Of a stretch of 64,000 bases of DNA, positions 25,242-34,088 are shown one piece after another. The DNA is from Nevskia sp. (GTDB taxonomy: Bacteria; Pseudomonadota; Gammaproteobacteria; Nevskiales; Nevskiaceae). How positions within the stretch are numbered: the first letter of the stretch is position 1; the number at the start of each line of letters is the position of its first letter. The stretch is taken from the NCBI GenBank assembly GCA_023229645.1, contig JALNYU010000010.1, positions 80,705 through 144,704 on the forward strand, given 5' to 3'. Under the pieces are notes generated by a model. That model searched no databases. It was not told where the DNA came from and was given only the letters and a program-made list of their open reading frames with translations. Both the position numbers and the translations under genes were made by a program.

Positions 25242-26063
25242 TTACAGGTCGCGCAGCAGTGCGTTGATGCCGACTTTAGCGCGGGTTTGCGCGTCCACCC
25301 GTTTGACGATTACGGCGCAGGTGAGGTTGTAGCGGCCGCCGTCTTTCGGCAGCGAGCCGGCAACGACGACAGCACCGGCGGGCACTCGGCCGTAGCTGAT
25401 CGAACCCGTTTCACGATCGTAAATCGGTGTGCTTTGGCCGATGAAGACGCCCATCGACAACACCGCGCCTTTTTCGACGATCACGCCCTCAACGACTTCC
25501 GAGCGTGCGCCGATGAAGCAATCATCCTCGATGATTGTCGGGCTCGCCTGCAGCGGTTCCAGAACGCCGCCGATACCCACGCCGCCGGACAGGTGCACGT
25601 TGGCGCCGATCTGTGCGCAGGAGCCGACCGTGGCCCAGGTATCGACCATCGTACCGGCGCCAACATAGCCGCCGATGTTGACGAAGCTTGGCATCAAGAT
25701 CGCGCCGGGGGAGATATAGGCGCCGCGGCGGACGGTTGCTGGCGGCACGACGCGCGCGCCGGCTTGTTTAAAACGAGCGGCGTCCCAGCCGTCGAACTTC
25801 AGCGGTACTTTGTCGTAGCCGTTCAGCTGGCCGAGCGAAATCGGCTGGTTATCGTGCAAACGAAAGTACAACAACACCGCTTTTTTCAGCCATTCATTGA
25901 CGACCCAGCCATTGGCGCTAGGTTCGGCGACGCGCGCCGCACCGGAATCAAGCAATTCGACAACGGCTTCGACGGCGCTGCGGAGTTGGGTGTCGGTGGT
26001 ATCGAGCGTCGCTCGTTCGTCCCACGCGCACTCAATGATCACCTGCAATTCGGCGTTATTCAT
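25242..26063 (-). CDS. dapD: Tetrahydrodipicolinate N-succinyltransferase
   Basis: The product has 273 residues, the usual DapD length. The C-terminal two thirds show left-handed beta-helix hexapeptide repeats, with RRGAYISPGAILMPSFVNIGGYVGAGTMVDTWATVGSCAQIG and VHLSGGVGIGGVLEPLQASPTIIEDDCFIGARSEVVEGV, all typical. It transfers succinate from succinyl-CoA to tetrahydrodipicolinate in the succinylase branch of lysine synthesis. glnD follows upstream on the same strand with a 13-bp gap, so dapD is probably the last gene of a map-glnD-dapD operon. Confidence 0.97.
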   Translation of the reverse strand: MNNAELQVIIECAWDERATLDTTDTQLRSAVEAVVELLDSGAARVAEPSANGWVVNEWLKKAVLLYFRLHDNQPISLGQLNGYDKVPLKFDGWDAARFKQAGARVVPPATVRRGAYISPGAILMPSFVNIGGYVGAGTMVDTWATVGSCAQIGANVHLSGGVGIGGVLEPLQASPTIIEDDCFIGARSEVVEGVIVEKGAVLSMGVFIGQSTPIYDRETGSISYGRVPAGAVVVAGSLPKDGGRYNLTCAVIVKRVDAQTRAKVGINALLRDL

Positions 26064-26076
26064 GATGGGTATCGTT

Positions 26077-28776
26077 TTATTTGTTTGGGGTTTCGGGATT
26101 GTTCAACGTCCGCGTCAAGAACTCGCGCAGATCGTCCAGCGTTTTTTCGCCGGTGATCGGCTTGTGTTCGCGGTCGGTGATGTAGAACACGTCTTCAGCG
26201 CGTTCGCCAATCGTCGCGATTTTGGCGGCGTCGAGCAGGATGCCGCGCTTGTGGAACGCACGGCCGATCAACGACAGCAGACCGGGTTTGTCGGCGGTGA
26301 CCAACTCCAGAATTGTCCGGCTACGGACTTTGTCCTGGCTGAAATAGACGGTTGTTGGCGTGTCGAAATGCTTGAGTCGGGTCGGCCGGCGGCGGTTGAC
26401 GTCGACCACTGAGATATTGGGGTCGGCCAGCACTTTCCGCAGTGCATCGCGAATTTCGTCGAAACGATGGTTGTTGTTGATCGCTGAACCGTCGCTTTCC
26501 ATGACGATGAACGAGTCGAGCGCGTAGCCGTCCGGCGTGGTGTTGATGCGGGCGTCGAGAATATTCAGGCCGAGCTTGGCGAGCACGCCGGTCGACAAGC
26601 CAAACAGGTGGTCGCGGTCGCGCATGTAGACGAAGACGGTTGTGCCGCGGCCGTCGAGCATGTCGACCAAAATCAGCGGCAGGCTTTTCTCGCCGGCACT
26701 GACGATGGCGGGTAAGTGCCACGCTAATTCGGCTGGCGAATGGCGGAGGAAATAATCGTCTTCGAAGCGCGCCCAAGTCTGCTCGATTTGCTCGGCGCTG
26801 AGCGCCGATTCACCGTCCGGCGTTTTCAGCAAGGCACGCGCCGCGCGGCGTTGCTCAGCAACGCGCTCGCCGCTGCTGACCGGGTTATCGAGCCCGCGTT
26901 CCAACGCCCGCTTGGCGCTGTGATAAAGCTCGCGCAGCAGGCTCTCGCGCCAGGAATTCCACAGTGCGGGATTGGTCGCCCGGATGTCGGAGACGGTGAG
27001 CAGCAGCAGGTACTCAAGGCGGTCGACGTCGCCCACCCGTTGGGCAAACGCGGCGACGATGTCCGGGTTGCTGATGTCTTGCCGCTGCGCCGTTAGCGAC
27101 ATCATCAAGTGATTGCGAACCAGCCAGCAGACAAGGTCGGAGTCGGTGTGCGAAAGCCCGTGGTCGAGGCAGAATTTCTCCGCTGCTGCCGCGCCGACTT
27201 CTGAGTGATCGCCGCCGCTGCCTTTGCCGAGATCGTGAAATAGGCCGGCGATGTACAGCAGATCAGGCCGCGGGATGCGGTCCATGATCTCGCTGAAGAA
27301 CGGCAGTTCTTGGCGGAAACGGGCCATCGCCAGACGGCGCAGATTGCGCACCAAATACAGCGAATGTTCGTCGACCGTTAGCGTATGAAATAGGTCGTAC
27401 TGCATGTGGCCGATGATCTGGCCAAACACCGGCAGATAACGGCCGAGCACGCCGTAGCGGTTCATGCGCCGTAGCGCACGGGTAACGCCGATTCCTTCAC
27501 GGAATAGGCCGATAAACAAGCCGCGGGCGCGGACATCGGCGCGAACGGTGTCGTCGATCTGGCGACGGTCGCGGCGGATCAGGCGCAGCGTCGCCGTGGT
27601 GATCCCTTCGATTTTCGGGTGCTGCTGCATCAGCGCGAAGATTTCGATCAGGGCCGATGGCTGTTTCTGGAAAACGTCGTCGGCGCGCGCTTCGATGTAG
27701 GCGTTGCGCAGCTGGAAGCGCGCGTTTAGCGGCTTCGGCTCGGCGCCTTGGCCTTTGCCGAGTATCGCTTCCTCAAACAACTGCAAAAGCATGTCGTTGA
27801 GGCAGCTGAGGCTTTTGATCGTGCGGTAATACAGCTGCATGAACTGCTCGACCGCACGGTTATGGTCGTGATCGACATAGCCAAACAGCGCAGCAACCTT
27901 GATTTGATGATCGAACAGCAAACGGTCTTCGTGCCGGCCGGTGATCATGTGCAGTGCAAAGCGTACGCGCCACAGAAAATCTTGGCCGGCGAAAAGCTCA
28001 TCGCATTCCGGCTTGGTTAGAAAGCCGCGCTCGCGTAGTTCGGTCAGCGTCAACGCGCCAAAATGGCGCTTAGCCACCCAGGCGACGGTGTGGATATCGC
28101 GCAGGCCGCCGGGGCTTTCCTTGACGTTAGGCTCGAGTTTGTAAGCGCTATCGTCGTATTTCGCGTGGCGCGCCTGCTGCTCCGCGCGTTTGGCGCGGAA
28201 AAAGACATCAACCGGCCACATGTGCTCGGGCGTCATCGCTTCCTGTAGCGCCGCGTAAAGCACGCTATCGCCGACCAGCAGGCGTGATTCCATTAGATTG
28301 GTGATAACCGTGACATCGGCCGCCGCCAATTCCGCGCACTGGGCAACGGTGCGCACGCTACTGCCGACATCAAGGCCGATATCCCACAGGAACGCGAAGA
28401 AATTTTCCAGCTGCGACTTATTCGTTTCCAGGGTTTGCTCGTCGTAAAGCACGAGCAGGTCGATATCCGAATGCGGCAGCAATTCGCCGCGGCCATAACC
28501 GCCGACCGCTGCCAACGACAAACCAGCCGTATCTTTTAAAAACAGCAGCCAGGCTTCGCGCAGTACCTCATCGACAAGGTGGGCGCGGGCGTGAACCAGG
28601 GAGTCCGCTGGTGTGCCTTCTTGAAACAGCCCGGATAAGCGTTCGCGGCCCCAGTTCAGCGTGTCTCGAAACGCTGTGATTGGTTTGCTGGCGTTGACGC
28701 GGAGACGGCTGCGGATGCGGCGCGCGGAAAATACGCCGATGCTTTCGTCTTCGGCCAGCTCGATTTCAGCACCCAT
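26077..28776 (-). CDS. glnD: Bifunctional uridylyltransferase/uridylyl-removing enzyme
   Basis: The product has 899 residues, close to E. coli GlnD (890). The nucleotidyltransferase motif GGYGRGELLPHSDIDLLVL spans residues 92-110. The HD-domain hydrolase segment is LYIAGLFHDLGKGSGGDHSEVGA. Two C-terminal ACT domains are visible, one with GLSTGVLAKLGLNILDARI and one with TADKPGLLSLIGRAFHKRGI. GlnD uridylylates PII proteins when glutamine is low and reverses this when it is high, controlling nitrogen assimilation. Its start shares one base with the map stop, so translation is coupled. Confidence 0.97.
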   Translation of the reverse strand: MGAEIELAEDESIGVFSARRIRSRLRVNASKPITAFRDTLNWGRERLSGLFQEGTPADSLVHARAHLVDEVLREAWLLFLKDTAGLSLAAVGGYGRGELLPHSDIDLLVLYDEQTLETNKSQLENFFAFLWDIGLDVGSSVRTVAQCAELAAADVTVITNLMESRLLVGDSVLYAALQEAMTPEHMWPVDVFFRAKRAEQQARHAKYDDSAYKLEPNVKESPGGLRDIHTVAWVAKRHFGALTLTELRERGFLTKPECDELFAGQDFLWRVRFALHMITGRHEDRLLFDHQIKVAALFGYVDHDHNRAVEQFMQLYYRTIKSLSCLNDMLLQLFEEAILGKGQGAEPKPLNARFQLRNAYIEARADDVFQKQPSALIEIFALMQQHPKIEGITTATLRLIRRDRRQIDDTVRADVRARGLFIGLFREGIGVTRALRRMNRYGVLGRYLPVFGQIIGHMQYDLFHTLTVDEHSLYLVRNLRRLAMARFRQELPFFSEIMDRIPRPDLLYIAGLFHDLGKGSGGDHSEVGAAAAEKFCLDHGLSHTDSDLVCWLVRNHLMMSLTAQRQDISNPDIVAAFAQRVGDVDRLEYLLLLTVSDIRATNPALWNSWRESLLRELYHSAKRALERGLDNPVSSGERVAEQRRAARALLKTPDGESALSAEQIEQTWARFEDDYFLRHSPAELAWHLPAIVSAGEKSLPLILVDMLDGRGTTVFVYMRDRDHLFGLSTGVLAKLGLNILDARINTTPDGYALDSFIVMESDGSAINNNHRFDEIRDALRKVLADPNISVVDVNRRRPTRLKHFDTPTTVYFSQDKVRSRTILELVTADKPGLLSLIGRAFHKRGILLDAAKIATIGERAEDVFYITDREHKPITGEKTLDDLREFLTRTLNNPETPNK

Positions 28777-29564
28777 CAGAGCAAAATCTCGTCTTCGCGC
28801 AAGGTTAAGATTTCATAACCGTCGTCGGTCACCAGCACAGTGTGTTCCCATTGCGCGGACAGCGAGTGATCTTTTGTCACCACCGTCCAGCCGTCCGGAA
28901 GAAGTTTCACCTCAGCGCGGCCGGCGTTAAGCATCGGCTCAATTGTGAACGTCATGCCCGCCACTAATTCCATGCCGGTGCCGGGCCGGCCGTAGTGCAA
29001 CACCTGCGGATCTTCATGGAACACGCGGCCGATGCCGTGGCCACAGTAGTCGCGGACAATTGAATAACCGCGCGCTTCCGCCACTTTTTGCACCGCCGCG
29101 CCGATATCGCCGAGGCGCGCGCCGGGTCGAACGCAGTGGATGCCGGCGAACATCGCTTCGCGCGTGGTGTCGGTCAGGCGTTTCGCCAGCACGCCCGGCT
29201 CGCCGATGTAGAACATCTGGCTGGTATCGCCGTGCCAGCCGTCTTTGATCACGGTGACGTCGATATTGATGACATCGCCGCGCTTAAGCTGCTTACTGCT
29301 CGGAATCCCATGACAAACGACGTGATTAACCGAGGTGCACACCGACTTCGGGAACGGCATACGGCCGCCGCCACCGCCGTAATTGAGTGGCGCGGGGATG
29401 CCTTGCAAGTCGTTGACGATGTACTCGTGGCAGCGCTGGTCGAGTTCTTCTGTGGTTACGCCCGGCTTTACATAGGGCGCGATCATCGTCAGCACGGAAG
29501 CTGCGGCGCGTCCGGCGTCACGCATGCCTTGTTGTTCTTCGAGATTTTTATAAGTAACCGACAT
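28776..29564 (-). CDS. map: Methionine aminopeptidase, type I
   Basis: The product has 262 residues. Metal-ligand segments are in place: VCTSVNHVVCHGIPSSKQLKRGDVINIDVTVIKDGWHGDTSQMFYIG (two Asp), YCGHGIGRVFHEDPQVLHYG (His), MTFTIEPMLNAG (Glu) and SLSAQWEHTVLVTDDGYEILT (Glu). It removes the N-terminal Met from nascent proteins. It is divergent from rpsB, the classical gammaproteobacterial arrangement, and translationally coupled to glnD. Confidence 0.97.
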   Translation of the reverse strand: MSVTYKNLEEQQGMRDAGRAAASVLTMIAPYVKPGVTTEELDQRCHEYIVNDLQGIPAPLNYGGGGGRMPFPKSVCTSVNHVVCHGIPSSKQLKRGDVINIDVTVIKDGWHGDTSQMFYIGEPGVLAKRLTDTTREAMFAGIHCVRPGARLGDIGAAVQKVAEARGYSIVRDYCGHGIGRVFHEDPQVLHYGRPGTGMELVAGMTFTIEPMLNAGRAEVKLLPDGWTVVTKDHSLSAQWEHTVLVTDDGYEILTLREDEILL

Positions 29565-29691
29565 GGAAATAGATCAGGTCTTGGGCCGTGGGGGTTCGGA
29601 GCCGGGCGTGCCGGCATGGCCCTGGCGTGGATGCGGATGCCCGTAACTTAGCTTACGGCGCGGCGCAGACACGTGCGGGAACGGTTATCGG

Positions 29692-29720
29692 TTGGTCAGC
29701 ATAACGTGCTTATGGTATAA
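29692..29720 (+). promoter_or_regulatory. Probable sigma-70 promoter of rpsB-tsf
   Basis: TTGGTC (29692-29697) and GTATAA (29715-29720) are separated by 17 bases and followed by a GC-rich stretch, AGCGCGCCGC, the kind of discriminator found at stringently controlled ribosomal promoters. This leaves a leader of about 150 nt before rpsB, rich in short GC inverted repeats, where S2 autoregulation occurs in E. coli. The remaining part of the 29565-29879 gap must hold the map promoter; none stands out. Confidence 0.5.
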
Positions 29721-29879
29721 AGCGCGCCGCCGCAAGGCAACGACGCCGCGAGAACCTGCCAAGGAATCCCCTAGCAATTTTCGCTGCGCTAGACCATCCG
29801 CGTTCGTCCCTGGGTGTCCACCGGTTCCGCCGGAAGATTCCACGTACGCGGTCAGCCCAAACCCAAGGAGAGTTTTTCC

Positions 29880-30677
29880 ATGTCAAGCATCACCATGCGT
29901 CAACTGTTGGAAGCCGGCGTTCACTTCGGCCACCGCACCCGTTACTGGAACCCGCGGATGGAATCGTACATCTTCGGCGACCGCAACAAGATTCACATCA
30001 TTAACCTTGAGCACACGTTGCCGTTGCTTAAGGACGCCTGCAATTTTGCCGGCAAGCTCGCCGCCAATGGCGGCCGCATTTTGTTCGTTGGCACCAAGCG
30101 CGCCGCGCGTGACGCGATCGCCGATGAAGCGGTCCGCGCCGGCATGCCGCACGTCAGCCAGCGTTGGCTCGGCGGCACGCTGACCAACTTCAAGACGATC
30201 AAAGCCTCGATCAAGCGTCTGCACGAGATGGAAAAGCAGATTGAAGACGGCACGATTAACCGTCTGTCGAAGAAGGAACAGCTGACGTTCACCCGCGAGT
30301 TGGAAAAGCTGCGCAAATCACTCGGCGGCATTAAGGACATGCCGGCGCTGCCGGATGCGCTGTTCATCATCGATACCGGTTACGAAAAGATCGCCGTGTC
30401 GGAAGCCAAGAAGCTCGGCATCCCGGTCATCGCGGTTGTCGATACCAATAACAACCCGGACGGCATCAGCTGCGTCATTCCGGGTAACGACGACGCCACC
30501 CGCGCAATCAAGGTTTACGCGCAGTGCATCGCCGACGCGATCATCGAAGCGCGTGGTGCCAATTCGGTGCACGTCAGCCTGACCGCTGCCGATTTCGCGC
30601 CGCCGCCGGTTGAAGATCCGAGCCGCCAGCGCCGTCCGCGCCGCCCGGGCGGCCGCAACGAACGCGCCGAAGGCTAG
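29880..30677 (+). CDS. rpsB: 30S ribosomal protein S2
   Basis: The product has 265 residues from the ATG at 29880, which has a strong AAGGAGAG box eight bases upstream. The family pattern is plain: MRQLLEAGVHFGHRTRYWNPRM at the start, NKIHIINLEHTLPLL, VSQRWLGGTLTNFKTI, LPDALFIIDTGYEKIAVSEAKKLGIPVIAVVDTN and the conserved PGNDDATRAI. The tail is extended and basic (RQRRPRRPGGRNERAEG) compared with E. coli S2 (241). S2 binds late to the 30S subunit between head and body and helps recruit S1. Confidence 0.98.
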   Translation: MSSITMRQLLEAGVHFGHRTRYWNPRMESYIFGDRNKIHIINLEHTLPLLKDACNFAGKLAANGGRILFVGTKRAARDAIADEAVRAGMPHVSQRWLGGTLTNFKTIKASIKRLHEMEKQIEDGTINRLSKKEQLTFTRELEKLRKSLGGIKDMPALPDALFIIDTGYEKIAVSEAKKLGIPVIAVVDTNNNPDGISCVIPGNDDATRAIKVYAQCIADAIIEARGANSVHVSLTAADFAPPPVEDPSRQRRPRRPGGRNERAEG

Positions 30678-30695
30678 TTCTCTGCGAATGCCGGA

Positions 30696-30728
30696 GCCGC
30701 AGGCCCGCGTTGCGACGCAGCCTGCGGC
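30696..30728 (+). terminator. GC-rich hairpin between rpsB and tsf
   Basis: GCCGCAGGC (30696-30704) pairs perfectly with GCCTGCGGC (30720-30728). Inside it GCGT and ACGC form a second short stem with a TGCG loop. Only a short TTTCGG follows, so this looks like a partial terminator (attenuator) or an mRNA processing site that would set the S2:EF-Ts ratio. The rest of the 180-bp gap up to tsf is featureless. Confidence 0.5.
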
Positions 30729-30857
30729 TTTCGGCGTTGGAACGCCGCCGTGCGTTGTTGCTGTCGGCTGGCGAATGTTCGCAGGGCTGACGCACGAGCG
30801 CCGTACAGTCAGCGATCGGTACCGTAAAAAATCCACACTGAATTAGGTTTAATCATC

Positions 30858-31895
30858 ATGAGCACTCCCGTTACCGCCGCATTGGTAAAAGAACTCCGCG
30901 ACCGTACTGGCGCCGGCATGAGCGACTGTAAAAAAGCGCTTGACGCCACCGCTGGCGACGTTGACGCCGCAGCTGAAAAATTGCGCATCGACGGCATGGC
31001 CAAGGCCGACAAGAAAGGCGGCCGTACCGCTGCTGAAGGCGTGATTTCAATCGCCGTTGGCGCCGACGCGATCGCGTTGGTCGAAACCAACAGCGAAACC
31101 GACTTCGTTTCGAAAGGCGACGATTTCAAGGCGCTCGGCGACGCCGCGGCGAAATTGGCACTGGCCCACCGGCCAGCAACGCTCGCGGATCTTTTGGCGC
31201 TGGAAGTTGACGGTGTTTCGATTGAAGCCAAGCGCCGCGAAATGGTTGCCAAAATCGGCGAAAACATCACGGTTCGCCGTTTTGAAGTGATTGCCAAAGC
31301 TGACGGCGCAATCAATTACTACCTGCACGGCAGCAAGATCGGCGTTGCCGTTGCGCTGACCGCAGGCGATGCCGACCTGGCGCGTGATCTGGCCATGCAT
31401 ATTGCGGCAAGCCAGCCGCGCTATGTTGATCCGTCGCAGGTGCCGGCCGAAGTCATCGACGCCGAAAAGCGCGTGATCGACGCCGCAATCGAGCAGGAGC
31501 AGTCCGAAGCGCAGGCTGAATCGGATCGTCTCGGCGGCTTGCTGAAAGAAATGGACGCCGAGAAAGGCAACGGCGTTTATGACGGCCTCGGCGCCGAAGA
31601 AAAGAAGAACTGGGACGAAGACTACGCCAGCATCAAGAAGAAGTTCGGTGGCGGCTTTAAAGCCAAGCCGGCCGAAATTCTGGGCAAGATGGCGGAAGGC
31701 AAAATCCGCAAATTCCTCGCCGACATTACGCTGGTTGGCCAGCCGTTCGTCAAAGATCCAGAATTGACGGTCGAGAAACTGCTGAAGTCGAAGAATGCCA
31801 GCGTGGCAGGCTTTGTGCGGTTGGCTGTTGGCGAAGGCATTGAGAAGAAAGTGGCTGATTTTGCGGCCGAAGTCGCTGCCGCCACCAAGATTTAA
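30858..31895 (+). CDS. tsf: Elongation factor Ts, with an internal insertion
   Basis: The product has 345 residues against 283 in E. coli. The N-terminal UBA-like part (LVKELRDRTGAGMSDCKKAL) and the EF-Tu-contacting TDFVSK (residues 81-86) are normal, as is the C-terminal GKIRKFLADITLVGQPFVKDPELTV...VGEGIEKKVADFAAEVAA. Between them, roughly residues 216-268, is an extra charged segment (AEKGNGVYDGLGAEEKKNWD, FGGGFKAKP) that E. coli EF-Ts lacks. It exchanges GDP for GTP on EF-Tu. It is cotranscribed with rpsB across a hairpin and followed by a good terminator. Confidence 0.96.
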   Translation: MSTPVTAALVKELRDRTGAGMSDCKKALDATAGDVDAAAEKLRIDGMAKADKKGGRTAAEGVISIAVGADAIALVETNSETDFVSKGDDFKALGDAAAKLALAHRPATLADLLALEVDGVSIEAKRREMVAKIGENITVRRFEVIAKADGAINYYLHGSKIGVAVALTAGDADLARDLAMHIAASQPRYVDPSQVPAEVIDAEKRVIDAAIEQEQSEAQAESDRLGGLLKEMDAEKGNGVYDGLGAEEKKNWDEDYASIKKKFGGGFKAKPAEILGKMAEGKIRKFLADITLVGQPFVKDPELTVEKLLKSKNASVAGFVRLAVGEGIEKKVADFAAEVAAATKI

Positions 31896-31921
31896 GGCGG
31901 TTTAAGCTAAAATAGTCGAAT

Positions 31922-31952
31922 AAAGAGGCCCCGGAAACGGGGTCTCTTTCTA
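31922..31952 (+). terminator. Terminator after tsf
   Basis: AAAGAGGCCCCG (31922-31933) pairs with CGGGGTCTCTTT (31938-31949), 12 bp with one G-U pair and a GAAA tetraloop, with a T-rich 3' arm. It ends the rpsB-tsf unit, so pyrH probably has its own promoter within 31953-32050. Confidence 0.8.
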
Positions 31953-32057
31953 AGTCTCAGGTATCGACTATGGCGCGCTGGCAGGCTTATCGCCTTGATT
32001 TGGCTTAAATCAGATCGGCTCAGCGCAATTTATGCTGTTTGAATCGGAGTTGGATCC

Positions 32058-32783
32058 TTGGATCAACAGCGGCTGCCTTATCGAAGAATTCTGTTAAAGC
32101 TTTCCGGCGAAGCCCTCATGGGCGAGTCCGATTTCGGTATCTCACCGGATGTGATGAGCTTTCTTGCCAATGAAATCAAAGGTGTTATTGATCTTGGCGT
32201 GCAGGTTGCGTTAGTTGTTGGCGGCGGCAATATCTTCCGTGGCGAAGGTTTAGCGCGCGCCGGTATGGATCGCGTCACCGGCGATCAAATGGGGATGTTG
32301 GCAACGGTCATCAACGCGCTGGCGATTCAAGACGCGGTCGAGCGCGTTGGTCTAGAAGCGCGCGTGCAGTCGGCGATACGGATCAACGAGGTCTGCGAGG
32401 ATTTCATCCGCCGCCGGGCCATTCGCCATCTGGAAAAAGGCCGCGTTGTTGTCTTTGGCGCGGGAACCGGTAATCCGTTCTTTACCACCGATTCCGCCGC
32501 CGCGCTACGCGCAATCGAGATCTCCGCGGACTTGATGTTGAAGGCGACCAAGGTCGACGGCGTCTATACCGCCGACCCGAAAAAAGATCCGACGGCGACG
32601 CGGTATGAGCAACTGACTTACGATGAGGCGTTGGATCGCCGACTCGGCGTCATGGACCAAACGGCGCTGGTGTTGTGTCGGGATAATAAGATCCGGCTCT
32701 GCGTTTACGACATGGACCGCCCCGGCGCCTTGCTGCGCATCGTAACGGGCGACACGTCGCTTGGGACCCAAGTTCAGGTTTGA
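32058..32783 (+). CDS. pyrH: UMP kinase
   Basis: The product has 241 residues, as in E. coli, and starts at a TTG preceded by CGGAG. Motifs are RRILLKLSGEALMGESDFGI, VALVVGGGNIFRGEGLARAGMDRVTGDQMGMLATVINALAI (UMP- and GTP-effector regions), GTGNPFFTTDSAAALRAIEI and LMLKATKVDGVYTADPKKDP. It phosphorylates UMP to UDP as a hexamer, activated by GTP and inhibited by UTP. frr follows in 25 bp, so the two are cotranscribed. Confidence 0.97.
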   Translation: MDQQRLPYRRILLKLSGEALMGESDFGISPDVMSFLANEIKGVIDLGVQVALVVGGGNIFRGEGLARAGMDRVTGDQMGMLATVINALAIQDAVERVGLEARVQSAIRINEVCEDFIRRRAIRHLEKGRVVVFGAGTGNPFFTTDSAAALRAIEISADLMLKATKVDGVYTADPKKDPTATRYEQLTYDEALDRRLGVMDQTALVLCRDNKIRLCVYDMDRPGALLRIVTGDTSLGTQVQV

Positions 32784-32808
32784 AACTGCTGTTGACGAGA
32801 TTGACGAG

Positions 32809-33366
32809 ATGATCGAAGACATCAAAAAAGAAGCTGGCGCACGGATGCAGAAAACCGTCGATGCGCTGAGACAGTCGTTCACGAAATTGCGCACCGGCCG
32901 CGCCAGCGCCGCGATCCTGGATCATATTCGTGTCGACTACTACGGTAGCGAAATGCCGCTGAGCCAAGTTGCCAGCGTGAACGTTGAGGATGCCCGCACA
33001 ATTTCGATCGCGCCGTGGGAAAAGAATCTCATTGGTGCGATTGAGAAGGCGATTCTGGGTTCTGATTTAGGCATTACACCGAACACCGCCGGTACCACGA
33101 TTCGAATCAACATGCCGCCGCTAACTGAAGAACGGCGCCGCGACCTCGTGAAGGTCGTTAAGGCCGATACGGAAAATGCGCGGGTGTCGATTCGTAGCGT
33201 GCGACGCGAGGCAAATCAGGAAATTAAAGAATTGGCCAAGGAAAAAATCATCACCGCGGATGAAGAGAAGAAAGGCGAGGCCGACATTCAAAAGCTGACT
33301 GACCAATTCATCGCCAAGGCGGAAGAGGTCATGGCTGCCAAGGAAAAAGAGCTGCTCGCGGTCTGA
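32809..33366 (+). CDS. frr: Ribosome recycling factor
   Basis: The product has 185 residues from the ATG at 32809, the exact family length; the frame extends back into pyrH but RRF begins MIEDIKKEAGARMQKTVDAL. LRTGRASAAILDHIRVDYYGSEMPLSQVA and the C-terminal helices (VKADTENARVSIRSVRREAN) are typical. With EF-G it splits the post-termination ribosome. The stop and the uppS start share a base. Confidence 0.97.
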   Translation: MIEDIKKEAGARMQKTVDALRQSFTKLRTGRASAAILDHIRVDYYGSEMPLSQVASVNVEDARTISIAPWEKNLIGAIEKAILGSDLGITPNTAGTTIRINMPPLTEERRRDLVKVVKADTENARVSIRSVRREANQEIKELAKEKIITADEEKKGEADIQKLTDQFIAKAEEVMAAKEKELLAV

Positions 33367-34085
33367 TGACAAGCGATTTACCCAATTCGTTGGCGGCCAG
33401 GATTCCCCGCCACGTCGCGGTAATCATGGACGGCAATGGGCGCTGGGCAAAGCAGCGGTTGCAGCCGCGGGCCTTTGGTCATCAAGCCGGGGTGCGTTCG
33501 GCGCGGCGTATCGTCCGAGCGTGCTACGAGCGGGGCGTTGAAGTGTTGACGCTATTCGCGTTCAGCCAGGAAAACTGGCAGCGACCGCTGACCGAAGTTG
33601 AGTTGCTGATCCGCCTATTCGTGCAGACGCTGAAGCGGGAAATTAAAAGTCTGCACAAAAACCGCGTCCGCATTCGCTTCATCGGCAATCATCATGATTT
33701 CCCTGAGGCCTTGCGCACGATGATGGCGGATGGTGAAGCGCTCACCGCTGCCAACGACGGCCTAACGCTGGTCGTTGCAGTTGGCTACGGTGGTCAATGG
33801 GATATTGCGCAGGCGGCGCAGAGCCTCTGCCGCGATGGCCTTGCAATCACACCCGAGGCGATCGAAGCGCGCCTTGCGGTCGCCGATTTACCGCATCCGG
33901 ATTTATTAATCCGCACCGGTGGCGAGAAGCGCCTCAGTAATTTCTTGATGTGGCAGCTTGCTTACACCGAGTTGTATCTCGTCGAGACGTTGTGGCCAGA
34001 TTTCGATGCGACTGCGTTTGACGGTGCATTGGCGTGGTATGCAGGACGTCAACGGCGCTTCGGTCGCGTGCCTGAAGCGGGCTGA
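33366..34085 (+). CDS. uppS: Undecaprenyl diphosphate synthase
   Basis: The product has 239 residues. HVAVIMDGNGRWAKQR holds the catalytic Asp and pyrophosphate-binding residues, followed by HQAGVRSARRIV and LTLFAFSQENWQRP. The C-terminal LPHPDLLIRTGGEKRLSNFLMWQLAYTELYL is the family signature. It is a cis-prenyltransferase that makes the C55 lipid carrier for peptidoglycan and LPS O-antigen. It is coupled to frr upstream and lies 3 bp before cdsA. Confidence 0.97.
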   Translation: MTSDLPNSLAARIPRHVAVIMDGNGRWAKQRLQPRAFGHQAGVRSARRIVRACYERGVEVLTLFAFSQENWQRPLTEVELLIRLFVQTLKREIKSLHKNRVRIRFIGNHHDFPEALRTMMADGEALTAANDGLTLVVAVGYGGQWDIAQAAQSLCRDGLAITPEAIEARLAVADLPHPDLLIRTGGEKRLSNFLMWQLAYTELYLVETLWPDFDATAFDGALAWYAGRQRRFGRVPEAG

Positions 34086-34088
34086 ACG

